From: Rhynchopus sp. YZ270_cl-10
Taxonomy: Eukaryota > Euglenozoa > Diplonemea > Diplonemida > Diplonemidae
DNA: 64,000 nucleotides
NCBI GenBank assembly: GCA_964035575.1
Contig: OZ037869.1
Location: forward strand, 434,001 to 498,000
Reading direction: 5' to 3'
A program made the position numbers and the translations under genes. Positions 20,860 to 30,690 of the stretch are shown here, in pieces. The number at the start of each line of letters is the position of its first letter. Position 1 is the stretch's first letter. Below the pieces are notes generated by a model, which searched no databases, was not told the DNA's origin, and was given only the letters and a program-made list of their open reading frames with translations.

Positions 20860-21792
20860 ATGACAAGCAAGCAGACGACGATTGCAAACGACTTTTGTAC
20901 TGTTTATGTGTACAAAGCGAAGAACCCCGCCGGTGCAACCCCCTTAAGTCACCCTGCACTGAGGGCCTTGATTTCGAAATGTTTCAAGGTGGACTTCAAG
21001 TCCAATGATGGCTCAGTGGCAGCTGAACTTGGCAAAAAATTCACCATCACACAGGCGAAGAACAGGGCAGAGGCTGATGCTGCCAAAGGTGTGTACAGCC
21101 TCCGCATCTCAGGGAACGGAGGGGCAGTGAAGGAGACTGTGTTTGGCGGACTCGTGCTGCGGAAGTTGCCTGGGATATCGGACGCCGCAAAGAAGACGGA
21201 GGCGTACAAGCGTCTGGCGCTTGTAGTTCGGGAAGGGGCGTCGCTGGGGGACATGGACATGGCGTGCTTGTACACGTCCATTGTCAACGAGGGAACAGGG
21301 ACAGCGGCGGCCAAGGGGGTCATCAAAAGAGGCCCCCGCGCTTCCGTATGGCCTATCATCACGGTGATGGGGGAAAAGATGACACCGGGTGGAAAAGTGC
21401 ACCGAATTTTTATTGAAAACGGTTGCACCGTGTTTTGCACCGACCCGACGCTGCAGGGTCACAAGCTGAGCTTTGCGTTGAAGCGGGAGCGCCTTGCCAT
21501 CGGGGCCAGCATCGGGGTGGTCGACGGTACGTATGATGTCCCCAGCACTCTGTCCCTTGATTCGACGAGGGAGACTTCCGTGATGGTGCAGGTGGGAATT
21601 ACTCGTGTGGACATACCCGTGGGGGCCCCCAACGCACTCTCTGTGAAAATGGACGGGGCATCATGGATGTCCGTGTTTGGGGAGGACGAAGTTCCTGAGG
21701 AGGCTCCTGAGGATCCTGAGGAGACTCTTGCTGAGGCCAGTGACACAGAGGCAAACAAGGAGGACTCCGAAGAGAGTGTTCAATGGCACTAG
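20860..21792 (+). CDS. Second ORF of the TIR element, unknown function
   Basis: 310 aa on the plus strand, beginning MTSKQTTIANDFCTVYVYKA. No family recognised. It lacks signal peptide and membrane helices, has mixed alpha/beta composition and ends in a strongly acidic tail (EDEVPEEAPEDPEETLAEAS and beyond). The tail has 24 bp of in-frame repeat (PEEAPEDPEE) that the partial left-arm copy lacks. The last ~43 codons and the stop lie in the right inverted repeat. Upstream, 20630-20859 holds (TTTG)n and a C-run. It may be a transposition accessory protein; that is inference from location only. Confidence 0.6.
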   Translation: MTSKQTTIANDFCTVYVYKAKNPAGATPLSHPALRALISKCFKVDFKSNDGSVAAELGKKFTITQAKNRAEADAAKGVYSLRISGNGGAVKETVFGGLVLRKLPGISDAAKKTEAYKRLALVVREGASLGDMDMACLYTSIVNEGTGTAAAKGVIKRGPRASVWPIITVMGEKMTPGGKVHRIFIENGCTVFCTDPTLQGHKLSFALKRERLAIGASIGVVDGTYDVPSTLSLDSTRETSVMVQVGITRVDIPVGAPNALSVKMDGASWMSVFGEDEVPEEAPEDPEETLAEASDTEANKEDSEESVQWH

Positions 21793-22190
21793 TCAGGCAC
21801 GTCAGTCACTTGACCCCTGCATATGTGTATGGGCGGGATTTTTACAAAGGGGGTGAGGGACCCAAATCATCATGAAATCAACAAAAACAGAAATCACCCC
21901 CCCATCTCCTCCTTTTTTTTTAAATAAATTTTTACAGTGCATGGACATTCAACAATCAACAATCAAACAGGTAACCACCAACCTCCCACATTTCCAATAA
22001 AAATGGCTGTTGCAAGGCATTTCACATGCATAAGGTTGTCAAATGACAACCTATAGGTTGTCATTTGACAACCTCAGGTTGTCATTTGACAACCCCTAGG
22101 TTGTCACTGACAACCTATAGGGTTGTCATAATTATGACATGTCATTGAGGTTGTCATTTAGGTTGTCATTTTGCTGACTACCGCACCGTG
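21661..22190 (-). repeat. Right terminal inverted repeat
   Basis: About 530 bp, complementary to 18258-18749. Contains the end of the second ORF, a conserved ~250-bp middle part (ATGTGTATGGGCGGGATTTT onward) and the AGGTTGTCA arrays at the tip. Confidence 0.85.
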
Positions 22191-22222
22191 ACCCCCCCGG
22201 AGACCCCCCCCCTCCCCCCCCC
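22191..22222. other. C-rich junction between two transposons
   Basis: Only 32 bp, nearly all C (ACCCCCCCGGAGACCCCCC...), separate the TIR element from the hAT element. Similar C-runs with GGAG occur at 17131-17155 and, inverted, near 28984-28996. Confidence 0.7.
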
Positions 22223-24946
22223 TAGGGCAGTGCGCCTAGGAAACGGTCAACGTTTCCCAAAAGGAAACGTTGACGTTTCCCAGATTCTTGGGAAACGTTG
22301 AGGAAACGCTAAAGAAACGTTGCAAGGGGTTTTCTTTAGTTAACACATAGTATTTGACAAAACGCTCAAGACCCTCGCGAAAAGTCGCACGTCTGTGTAT
22401 CCCCTCCCCGCTTGTTTTCTCCTCTCTCTTTTCTCCCCCGTTCTCCGACGCTTTCTGCACTTCAGACAAACACATTTATACCGTAGATTTGCATAATGCC
22501 CAAAAGGAAGGCGGATGACGCGTGGGACTACGTGAAGGTTGTGGAAGGTGCAGGGACAAAGCTCCGGAAGGTGGAGTGCACCTTTTGTGATAAGAAATTC
22601 TCAGTGTCGTCTGCGGGGAGGATCAAAGAACACCTCCTTGGGAAGGGGTCGTCAGTGACTGCGTGCTCCCCAAAAGACGACAAGAAGGATGAGTTTGAAA
22701 TAGCAAAAGCGAAGTTGCAGAACACAGAGGCGAAGGTAACGCAGCAGAAGGACAACAAACAAACGTCGCTAGACCCCTTTCTCACACGCGTAACCACCAA
22801 GATCGAAGCCATGCAGAGTATTAGGGACTTCTTCTACGAAGAGTGCATTCCCTTCCGGAAAGCAAAGAGCCGCTCATTCATGACGTTAGTCATGATGTTG
22901 TCGCGGATGTCTCAATCTGAGGCATCCGAGTTCAAGCCGCCATCCCCCGACGACCTTGCAGGCGAACTACTGCAGGAGTACGTCGCAGAGATGGACAAAC
23001 TCTGCGAAAAGGGCATGCTTGCCGAAGCAAAGTTCGGGCTGTCGTTATTGTCGGACGGCTGGACTGATTGCAACGACAGGTCCATCTTTAACGGGATCGT
23101 GAGTACGTCCACATCGACGTACTATGTAGATAACAAGACGAGCAAGAGAAAAACTATGGCCGCGATCGCAGACTATATCTGCTCCCTTCCTGTGCTTATC
23201 CCCGAGGAGGTAAGGTCGAAGCTGATACACATTTGTGTTGATGGGGCATGCAAGGAGGCCCTCCCCTTAATTCGAGCCCGGGTTGAGAAGGTGTTAACGT
23301 CTGTTTGTGTTCTCCACACCTATGATCTTCTTTTAGAAGATCTAGGTGACTCCTCCAAAGCGAGCACAAAGGAAGAATTCAAATTCTTCAATGAAGTCGT
23401 GCACAAAGCTACGGCGTTGGCGAAGTGGGTGAAGACACGCCAGCGCTTGGTCACACTTCTTGAGGAGAGGTCCGACAAGAGGCTGCTGCTACCTGTGGAC
23501 ACTCGCTTTGGAAGCTTTTTTATCATGATGCAACGGTTGCTGGACTTGAAAGGGCCGCTGCGTGAGATGTTTGCTGGTGAAGGCTTTGGCGAGTGGAAGG
23601 CTCAGCTAAGGAGTGCGGATGCGAAGGCCACAGCTACCGAATGGGCGTCGGTTGTGCTCCAGGACGCCTTCTGGAAGAAGCTGGAGGGGGCGTGGCACAT
23701 TGGAGATGTGATCTTCACCGTGTTGAAGCGTTACGACAACGACGACGCGTCGGGGAACAGCGCTTCCGTGGAGTACGTGAAGGAGGGTTTCGCCGAGCTG
23801 AAGAAGAACATCGAAGCGCTACCCATAACTCAATTCCTCACGGCAGCACGTAAGCAAAAAATTGCAGACAGGGTGAACACCAGATGGAAATACGTTGCAG
23901 CCCCCATCCACAACGCGGCACATGCACTGTCACCAACATTCCGCCTGACAGCGAGGGATGACGATGAGTCTAAAGCAGGGCTGAAGGTATGTATGGCAGG
24001 TGACCTTCGCATAATCTGCTTTACTACAGGAGGCGCTGCTGCGGTATTATGATGAAGAGAAAGCACTGCAAGCTTTGGAAGAGTACGAAAACTGGAGCAC
24101 GCAAAATTTCGGTGTACTAGAAGAAAAGGCGATCGCGTCGAAGTGGGGTGGACACAAGTGGTGGTCCATGTTCGGAGCAGAATGGCCTCTGCTCAAAGAG
24201 CTGGCAACAATCATGCTCGCTCAAACTTCATCTGTTGGTGCGGCTGAGAGAGGTTGGAGCTGCTACGGCGACGTAAAAACCAGGAAGCGCAATGGGTTGT
24301 CAGCCAGCACGGCTGACAAACTTACACGCATTCTGTACAACAAGAGGAACACGTCCACCACCCACGTCGTGGCCGGTTACTGGGAGCTTGACGAGGTGGT
24401 GCTAGGAGACGACAGTGTGGATGGAATCGAAGGATGATTTTTTTTTTGTTTTTTTTTGTTTTTTTTTACGTTCTTTGTTTTCATTGTGTTTTTTTCCTGT
24501 TGAAACTGCGCATTTTCAACACCTACTTTTTTGTCTCTGTTGGTATCCAATAAAGAACCCCAGGTAGGTTGACCTCAAAAAAAAATCTCAGCGACTTGTT
24601 TTTTCTTGGGTGGGGTTGTAACAATCTCAGCTTGGGCGGAGTGCAGTATCTGTCCTCAGATCAGTTTGGAAGCCATCCCGACATCTTTTATGATGTCCCA
24701 ACTGAGTATTGTCACCACTCATGTACAATTTTTTGTGATGTTGTTCCTGTTGTGACGCTGTGGTGATAAAGACATCGTCGCGGGGGGTTTTTTTTTGTTT
24801 TCCCCGTTTCCCTTCACGTTTCCCAAAACCACGTTTCGTAACGTTTCCAACAAAGAAACGCCAACGTTTCCCGTTTCCCAACGTTTCCGTTTCCCAGTTT
24901 TTTGGGAAACGTGCGTTTCCCCACGTTTCCTAAAAGCACTGCCCTA
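22223..24946 (+). mobile_element. hAT-superfamily DNA transposon, looks complete
   Basis: 2.7 kb bounded by TAGGGCAGTGC and GCACTGCCCTA. Both subterminal regions are filled with AACGTTTCC/GGAAACGTT units in both orientations (22233-22320 and 24806-24930), the usual binding-site layout of hAT ends. One transposase gene in the plus direction occupies 22496-24437. No clear 8-bp target duplication is visible: the left flank is a C-run and the right flank is the start of the fold-back element at 24945. Confidence 0.85.
22496..24437 (+). CDS. hAT transposase (BED finger, one short intron)
   Basis: Exons 22496-23986 and 24030-24437 join in phase 0 to 632 aa; the 43-bp intron is GTATGT...CTACAG. Residues ~5-65 form a BED-type zinc finger (VECTFCDKKFS...RIKEHL...C). 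The catalytic region has LLSDGWTDCNDRSIF with the first Asp, ICVDGACKEALPLIRA with the second, and a long insertion domain. The C-terminal exon carries the hAT dimerisation signature: WWSMFGAEWPLLKELATIML, SSVGAAERGWSCYGDVKTRK, with the conserved Glu-Arg before W-S, and LSASTADKLTRILYNKR. All three acidic positions are present and no stop interrupts the joined frame, so the protein looks intact. Without splicing, the dimerisation part would be lost. Confidence 0.88.
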
Positions 24947-25503
24947 GGGGGTACGACTCCAGCCATTTTTTGCGCACGGAAAATTCATTTGGCATTATCT
25001 GGTCATCTCCAAGGCAACTGCGGGTGAAAAACACCCTCAGAGTGGGTCACAGGGGGCCTGTGGGTCGAAAAACGACCCAGAAGCCACCCCAGAATACAAA
25101 AAAATGGAAAAAAATAGTGAAAAAACGGCTTTTTTCACGTTTTGGCCACTTTGGGCAAAATAGCGATTTTTCGAGAAAAAAATCAAAAACCGGGATATTT
25201 TTTGACATCACAAAGCCTCCTTTGGCACAAATATACCCCAAAAGTGGCCTGTGAGTCCATTCCAACCTGTTTTGGACATATTTGACACTTTTGGAAGTGT
25301 TTTTTTGGTGTTTTTAGGTCAAAAAAATGCCCAAGACGTCCCCAAGACACTTTGCACACCCCCTGTTACGGTCATATTTTTTTCGTTTTTTTGCCTGAAA
25401 CCCCCAAAATACCCCTCCCGGACCCCACATAGTCCCGAATATCCATCACACACCCACTCAGAGTGAGTAGAAGCACCCCAAAAAAAATATTTTTTAAAGC
25501 CCT
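24945..25503 (+). repeat. Left arm of fold-back element
   Basis: 559 bp, near-identical inverted copy of 28405-28983 by eye; identical antisense peptides of about 70 residues can be read from the two arms. The short match CACGGTGGCCCA continues a little further inward (25511-25522 against 28345-28358). Confidence 0.85.
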
Positions 25504-25539
25504 AAAATTGCACGGTGGCCCATTCCTACCCTTAGGGTA

Positions 25540-25690
25540 GGGTCCGCGGGGGGTACCCAAGGGGGTACCCCCCAGACTACCCCATGGGGTACCCCATGGG
25601 GTACCCCCCAAATCTGAGGGGTACCCCATGGGGTACCCCCCAGACTACCCCCGGGGGTACCCCCCGGGGTACCCCGCGCGGACCCTGACT
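25540..25690. repeat. Cluster of GGGGTACCCC palindromes
   Basis: Repeated CCATGGGGTACCCC and CCGGGGTACCCC units, each palindromic around GGTACC, broken by GTCCGCG. A matching cluster lies at 28070-28345, so the centre of the element is flanked by two such zones. Confidence 0.85.
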
Positions 25691-25700
25691 GGCACTGGGG

Positions 25701-25802
25701 GTACACAGGTACACAGGTACACAGGTACACAGGTACACAGGTACACAGGTACACAGGTACACAGGTACACAGGTACACAGGTACACAGGTACACAGGTAC
25801 AG
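25701..25802. repeat. Octanucleotide microsatellite (GTACACAG)n
   Basis: About 12.7 copies of an 8-bp unit, perfect by eye, followed by three CCAGAGTG units (25803-25825). It lies just inside the left palindrome cluster of the fold-back element. Confidence 0.9.
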
Positions 25803-27484
25803 CCAGAGTGCCAGAGTGCCAGAGTCAAGGGTCCGCGCGGGGTCCGCCCCCCGATGACATAACGAAGTATCGCTTGAAAATACCGTTCAATATATGTTGC
25901 TTGGTGTGCATGAAGAAGGACACACAAGGTATATCAAACGATAAATCAATCAGATAAACGTTACATCATCGGAAAATTGTTGGCACCGCCCCCCTGTCTT
26001 CGTATTTATTACCCCGTCGACAGGCCAAACAGTGTTGGGCTCAGAAGAAGCAGTGCAAGACAGTCACTGGGGATCAACATGAGAACCAACTCCCAACAAC
26101 ACAGGCTACCGAAGTAGCAGGTGGGGTGTTGCGGGTGTTTGGGGTGAGAAAATCGATTTTGGTAAGTTGCAGCAGAACATTCTTAAGTTCGCACTAGTCG
26201 AGAGAGGCTTACCCGCTGCAGTGAAGCAGTGCACCCATTTAAGGGTGGAGAAGCGTGACACGCACATACAAGTATGTACGTTACTTCAACAAAGGCTGAA
26301 TTCTGGTAATTCTAAGGGATGTGAATTCAGCCACCACGCAGGTAGTGTTTTAAGGTTCCTCGCTTTGTGCTGCACAGCGGACTAATGACACAAAGGAGTT
26401 GCCCCCGCTCTCTTTCGCGCAAACTTAAGAAAATTCTGAAGTAACTACAACCTGGCGTGCGGGTACAGATGCATTGCTTTGTTCTTTCCTCAAAGTCATA
26501 TCTGATCTCTCGGGTCTGTTCTAAAGTCAGTGTTTAGATAAGCATCCACTTGACTCGTTCTAACAACCGTTGAAATCTAGAACAAAACAATACGCTGCCC
26601 CTTCTCACACCAAGCCGCCATGCTTCAAGAGCATGCCCTGGGCAAAAATTACTGTGACAAAAATTGGTTTTCTGGGGGAACGCGATATTTCTTGTGCCTG
26701 CTGTAGTCCTCCGCAAGAGCAGAGGACAGACTTTCCGGATCCCGAAGCCAAATTTTTTGCACTAGCTATGCTCCCTAATGGCTATAGCAGTGACTGACTA
26801 AGAGTTTCATAATAATTGAGGTGGTCTATGGGGTGGGTTAATGGAAAAATTGGTTTAAAAACCCAACTTTTGCGGTCGCCACCTGGTTTGAAATAATTGC
26901 ACCAGCTCTTCCATCGGCACTGTTTCGCTGTCACGATGAAGGGTCGTCGGTTCGGGTACCTGTTGAGAGAAATTGAGTGCAAAAGTAGAGACTACAACAA
27001 AAAAAATCAAACAAACAAACAAGAAGCCGCTCCGTACCTCTTCCATGCAAAAAAGAAAGTAAAAGACTGCCCTTCCTCAGTCCGGAAGTAGCACCTCATC
27101 CGGTTCCCTGACGTAAAAGAGTTGTAGAGGTTACGAGATGCCATGATAAAAAAGTAAAAGTGACAATTTTGACAATAAAAATATGCTTCGATTGACATCC
27201 GAGCGGGACAAAGGCGAAAAGGGGGAGCGGGGGGGTGTAAAAACCGGGGCTTAAAAACATACCTTGCAGCACTCGCTCGGCCTACTCTCCAGGTACGAGA
27301 ACATCACTGCACGAACAATCCCACTGATACTGATACCTGCATTCTATTTGTTGCCACATGGTAAAAATGACCAAAACTTCGACCAATTTTTTTTTCTTCA
27401 CAATTTGCTCATTGAGACTTTGGATTTTTTGGGCCATTTATGACCTACCACGCTCGATTTTGGGCGAGAAGAAAAAAAAATTTG

Positions 27485-27596
27485 GGTCAAAAATCGAGGC
27501 GTCTTTGGTAAAATCACGACTTTTCGGGCGCGAAACCACGTTTTAGACCCCCACAGATGCTCAAAAGTGCCAAATTTTGCTTTTAATGGCCTCAAA
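27485..27596 (+). repeat. Direct repeat, copy 1, inside fold-back element
   Basis: About 112 bp repeated at 27874-27990. Shared blocks: GGTCAAAAATCG, TCTTTGGTAAAA, CCACGTTTTAGACCCCCACA and GATGCTCAAAAGTGCCAA. Confidence 0.8.
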
Positions 27597-27873
27597 GGAT
27601 CACGGGAGCACCCCTCGTAATTACGAGGGCTCCCCACGCCGTGACGTCGTCATTGCGCGCGTAATTTCCCACGTATGCGGGCGTGGTTGGTCATAAAATG
27701 GCCCAAAAACCCCAAACAAAACCTCAGATTGACCAAATCGAGGAAAAATTGTCAAGTCGAAATTTCAGCCAAAATACGGTCATTTTGGTTATACCCCGCG
27801 GTGTATGCAGTAGCTAGAACACGTACACAGCTAAGTTCCTAAGCGATTTCCTTCACATTTTTCATGAAAAATT

Positions 27874-27990
27874 GGTCAAAAATCGACTTGTCTTTGGTAA
27901 AAAAACCACGAAAAATCGGCTGCGCAAAACCACGTTTTAGACCCCCACAGATGCTCAAAAGTGCCAATTTTTGCTTTTAATGGCCTCAAA
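27874..27990 (+). repeat. Direct repeat, copy 2, inside fold-back element
   Basis: Second copy of 27485-27596, same orientation, with small insertions and changes in the first third. Confidence 0.8.
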
Positions 27991-28069
27991 TCGTCGAAAT
28001 TAGGCCTATATAGGGCAAAAAAAAATTTTTGAGAGTCCCTTTCCCTGGGAGGCAATAGCCACCGGGTGT

Positions 28070-28345
28070 GCAGGGGGTACCCCGGGGGGTACCCCCCAGG
28101 GTCCGCGGGGGTACCCCATGGGGTACCCCCGCGGACCCTGAGGGGTACCCCCGCGGACCCTGGGGGGTACCCCTCGGGGTACCCCAAACCCCCCAAAGGG
28201 TACCCCGCGCGGACCCTACCCAACCCTGTGGGGTACCCCCTGGGGTAGCCCACGCGAGGGGGTACCCCCCGCGGACCCTACCCTGTGTGGTACCCTACCC
28301 TGCGGGGTACCCCTTTTGGGGGTACCCCCGGGGGTACCCCCAAAA
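28070..28345. repeat. Second cluster of GGGGTACCCC palindromes
   Basis: Many GGTACCCC/GGGGTACC units mixed with GTCCGCG and TACCCTG. This is the right-hand counterpart of 25540-25690. Confidence 0.85.
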
Positions 28346-28404
28346 GGGTCTGCTGGGCCACCGTGATGTGCTTCAGTTTCGGCAGCATCCATGTTGAAGT
28401 TGAA

Positions 28405-28983
28405 GGGCTTTAAAAAATATTTTTTTTGGGGTGCTTCTACTCACTCTGAGTGGGTGTGTGATGGATATTCGGGACTATGTGGGGTCCGGGAGGGGTATTT
28501 TGGGGGTTTCAGGCAAAAAAACGAAAAAAATATGACCGTAACAGGGGGTGTGCAAAGTGTCTTGGGGATGTCTTGGGGACGTCTTGGGCATTTTTTTGAC
28601 CTAAAAACACCAAAAAAACACTTCCAAAAGTGTCAAATATGTCCAAAACAGGTTGGAATGGACTCACAGGCCACTTTTGGGGTATATTTGTGCCAAAGGA
28701 GGCTTTGTGATGTCAAAAAATATCCCGGTTTTTGATTTTTTTCTCGAAAAATCGCTATTTTGCCCAAAGTGGCCAAAACGTGAAAAAAGCCGTTTTTTCA
28801 CTATTTTTTTCCATTTTTTTGTATTCTGGGGTGGCTTCTGGGTCGTTTTTCGACCCACAGGCCCCCTGTGACCCACTCTGAGGGTGTTTTTCACCCGCAG
28901 TTGCCTTGGAGATGGCCAGATAATGCCAAATGAATTTTCCGTGCGTTTGGTCCCAGCCAAAATGGCTGGAGTCGTATCCCCTA
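28405..28983 (-). repeat. Right arm of fold-back element
   Basis: 579 bp, inverted copy of 24945-25503. Relative to the left arm it has ~10 extra bases near the tip (GGTCCCAGCC region, 28950-28958). Confidence 0.85.
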
Positions 28984-29348
28984 CTCCCCCCCCCGGATGA
29001 CATCCGTTGAAAGTAAAAAAGAGGCTTCCCCCAAAAAAAAAAAAAAAGAAAAGTCGGGGGGTGCAAAAAATATTTTTGCACCCCCCCAAAAAAAAAAAAA
29101 GTTTTTTTGGGGCGAAAAAAAATTTTTGAGGGGGGATTTCAGGCTTCAGCAGGGATTCTCTGGCTTTTCGTCAGCACCACAACAGACACAGCCAAGCACC
29201 ACTAGGTGGCTGTCACACTCACAATGTGTGAAAGTGGTGCCAGGGATGCTCCCTGCGATTGTCGCCACCTTTAGCAGTCCAGGAAAGCAAGCGAAGTGAT
29301 TATGTGGAAGTGTATTTCGTTTTATGCATGGGTACTGAGTGTAATTTT

Positions 29349-29408
29349 CCGCTCGCTTCGCTCGCGGAGGTACACCTTAAAATTTTTTTCCGCTCGCTTC
29401 GCTCGCGG
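29349..29408. repeat. Paired GC-rich 19-mers
   Basis: CCGCTCGCTTCGCTCGCGG occurs twice, 22 bp apart, in an AT-rich setting. Each copy contains CGCTCG-CTT-CGCTCG and CCGC/GCGG ends that can pair. Confidence 0.7.
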
Positions 29409-29963
29409 AAAGACACCCCAATGTGAAATAAAAAAACGGGCGCAGGAAAATTTTTTTGAGCCTCCCACGATTTCACAAAAACCCAAAAAAAATAGCGTCA
29501 GGCCCTGGTTTCCCCATTTTCCCGTGAATTTTCACACCTCTTCCAACTTTGTCAGGGAGGAGCGCGCGCGAAGCGGGCGTGACGACCGCTTGTGTGGGGA
29601 GAAAGCTCGGAATGGACTTTTTTGAAGGGTTTTGTACAGAAAAATTTTTGCACCCCCAAAATTCCCAGAGAGGGGTGCAGGCTGAGGACCCTGGTGGACA
29701 GTGGGCAAAAAAAAAAAAACCACCCAAAAAACCTACACACAAGGAGTTTTGCCCGCACAACTGGCGCGAGTTTGAGCAGCCCACCAAAAGGTGTGCTGCG
29801 TTTGGTTACTTAAGCCACTCATTGATAAGACAACCTTGATCAAAATATTTTTGTTTGTTTTTTTTTGTAGCCAGCATCAGGGGGTGAACAAAAGACACAG
29901 CCAATGAGGTAGTGAGCCTGGGCTAGCGCCATCTGCAGGAGTGGCAAAAAAAAAAAATAAAAG

Positions 29964-30029
29964 AGAAGTTGAAAAATGCAAAAACGCCTCACCGTTCATC
30001 GGCGGACGCAGGGCATTGGTTCTCCGTAT
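29964..30029 (+). repeat. Hairpin repeat family C, long form
   Basis: AGAAGTTGAAAAATGCAAAA, ACGCCTCACCGTTCATCGGC, GGACGCAGGGCATTGGTTCT, CCGTA. ATGC/GCAT replaces the GTGC/GCAC of other copies, a compensated change. Confidence 0.7.
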
Positions 30030-30559
30030 AAAAAATAAAAGTTTATAAAAAGTTTATGAGATGAACCCGAAAAGCCTGGCTTCGTCAACCAAGGAGGGGT
30101 GAATAAAAGGGGGGTTTTATGACCTAAGGCTGATACTTTGGTCAGGTTGTGAAGACTTCAAAAAAAGGGGTAGGTGTCTTCTCGCACATAGAGTGGGTAA
30201 TTATTTCGTCACAGGAATTTGCTGATTTGATTTTTCAAAATACACAGCACACACCGCAATCTTCAGAGAAAGGAAACAACAGCAGGTGGTTGCTGTGAGT
30301 CGCATGGGAGAGAGGTCGCCCTTTAAAACGGGGGATTTTTTTTTTTAAATCAGCAGTATTAGTGTAGACATTCAGAGGGTGGTCTTCACAATACCTTTTT
30401 GTTAACTCTTATTTTTTTGATAATCTATTTAGTGTATGGTGCTTTCGGAAGTCGGTCAACGACCTGTCAGCGACCTGTCAATATCGACCCCTCCCGGAGC
30501 ACCAGTGTAGCTTACAGTCTTCATTCTCTAGAATAAAAAACGTTCTCTCATTGCGTTTT

Positions 30560-30690
30560 TGATAAATTGTTGGAGTAGTGTAGTTGCCCCGGTTGTGTTG
30601 CCACAGTAGTGCAATCTCCACTGTTCTTTTCTTTTTGTAGTATCGACAAATCACCTGTCCGAGGATCGGTTCTGCACACAAAGTCACCCA
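30560..30690 (+). repeat. Composite E-F repeat
   Basis: Family E (GATAAATTGTTGGAGTAGTG, TAGTTGCCCCGGTTGTGTTG, CCACAGTAGTGCAATCTCCA) is followed after a T-rich stretch by the start of family F (ATCGACAAATCACC) and a GTCCGAGGATCGG core. Confidence 0.65.

Larger units (their letters stand above)
18258..22190. mobile_element. Unclassified 3.9-kb DNA transposon with ~500-bp inverted repeats
   Basis: The ends are CACGGTGCGGTAGTCA at the left and its exact complement TGACTACCGCACCGTG at the right. The inverted repeats run 18258-18749 and 21661-22190. Each contains many head-to-head copies of TGACAACCT/AGGTTGTCA, a typical layout of transposase-binding subterminal repeats. Two plus-strand ORFs lie between (18773-20629 and 20860-21792), and the last ~43 codons of the second are inside the right repeat. 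The dinucleotide AC borders both ends (18256-18257 and 22191-22192), a possible 2-bp target duplication. No known superfamily was recognised. The CACGGTG start resembles Transib/Chapaev/CACTA-type termini, but the expected 5- or 4-bp duplications are absent. Confidence 0.85.
24945..28983. mobile_element. Fold-back element with ~560-bp inverted arms, non-autonomous
   Basis: Left arm 24945-25503 and right arm 28405-28983 are inverted copies. The tips are TAGGGGGTACGACTCCAGCC at the left and, reverse-complemented, TAGGGGATACGACTCCAGCC at the right. Inner parts carry GGGGTACCCC palindrome clusters on both sides (25540-25690 and 28070-28345) and an 8-bp microsatellite (25701-25802). The centre (25860-28060) has two direct repeats and no convincing gene; the best plus frame (~25980-26200, containing RQAKQCWAQKKQCKTVTG) matches nothing recognised. 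The hAT element abuts the left tip, sharing the TA at 24945-24946. Confidence 0.8.

Noticed and set aside
18258-22190. Firm assignment of the TIR element to Transib or Chapaev
   Set aside because: Only the CACGGTG end and a loose order of acidic residues agree; expected target duplications are missing.
13586-25802. Regular arrays as possible CRISPR
   Set aside because: No spacers between units; simple tandem microsatellites in a eukaryotic genome.
25980-26200. Possible coding segment in the centre of the fold-back element (contains QAKQCWAQKKQCKT)
   Set aside because: Short, without recognisable start, splice partner or family; kept only as a note.
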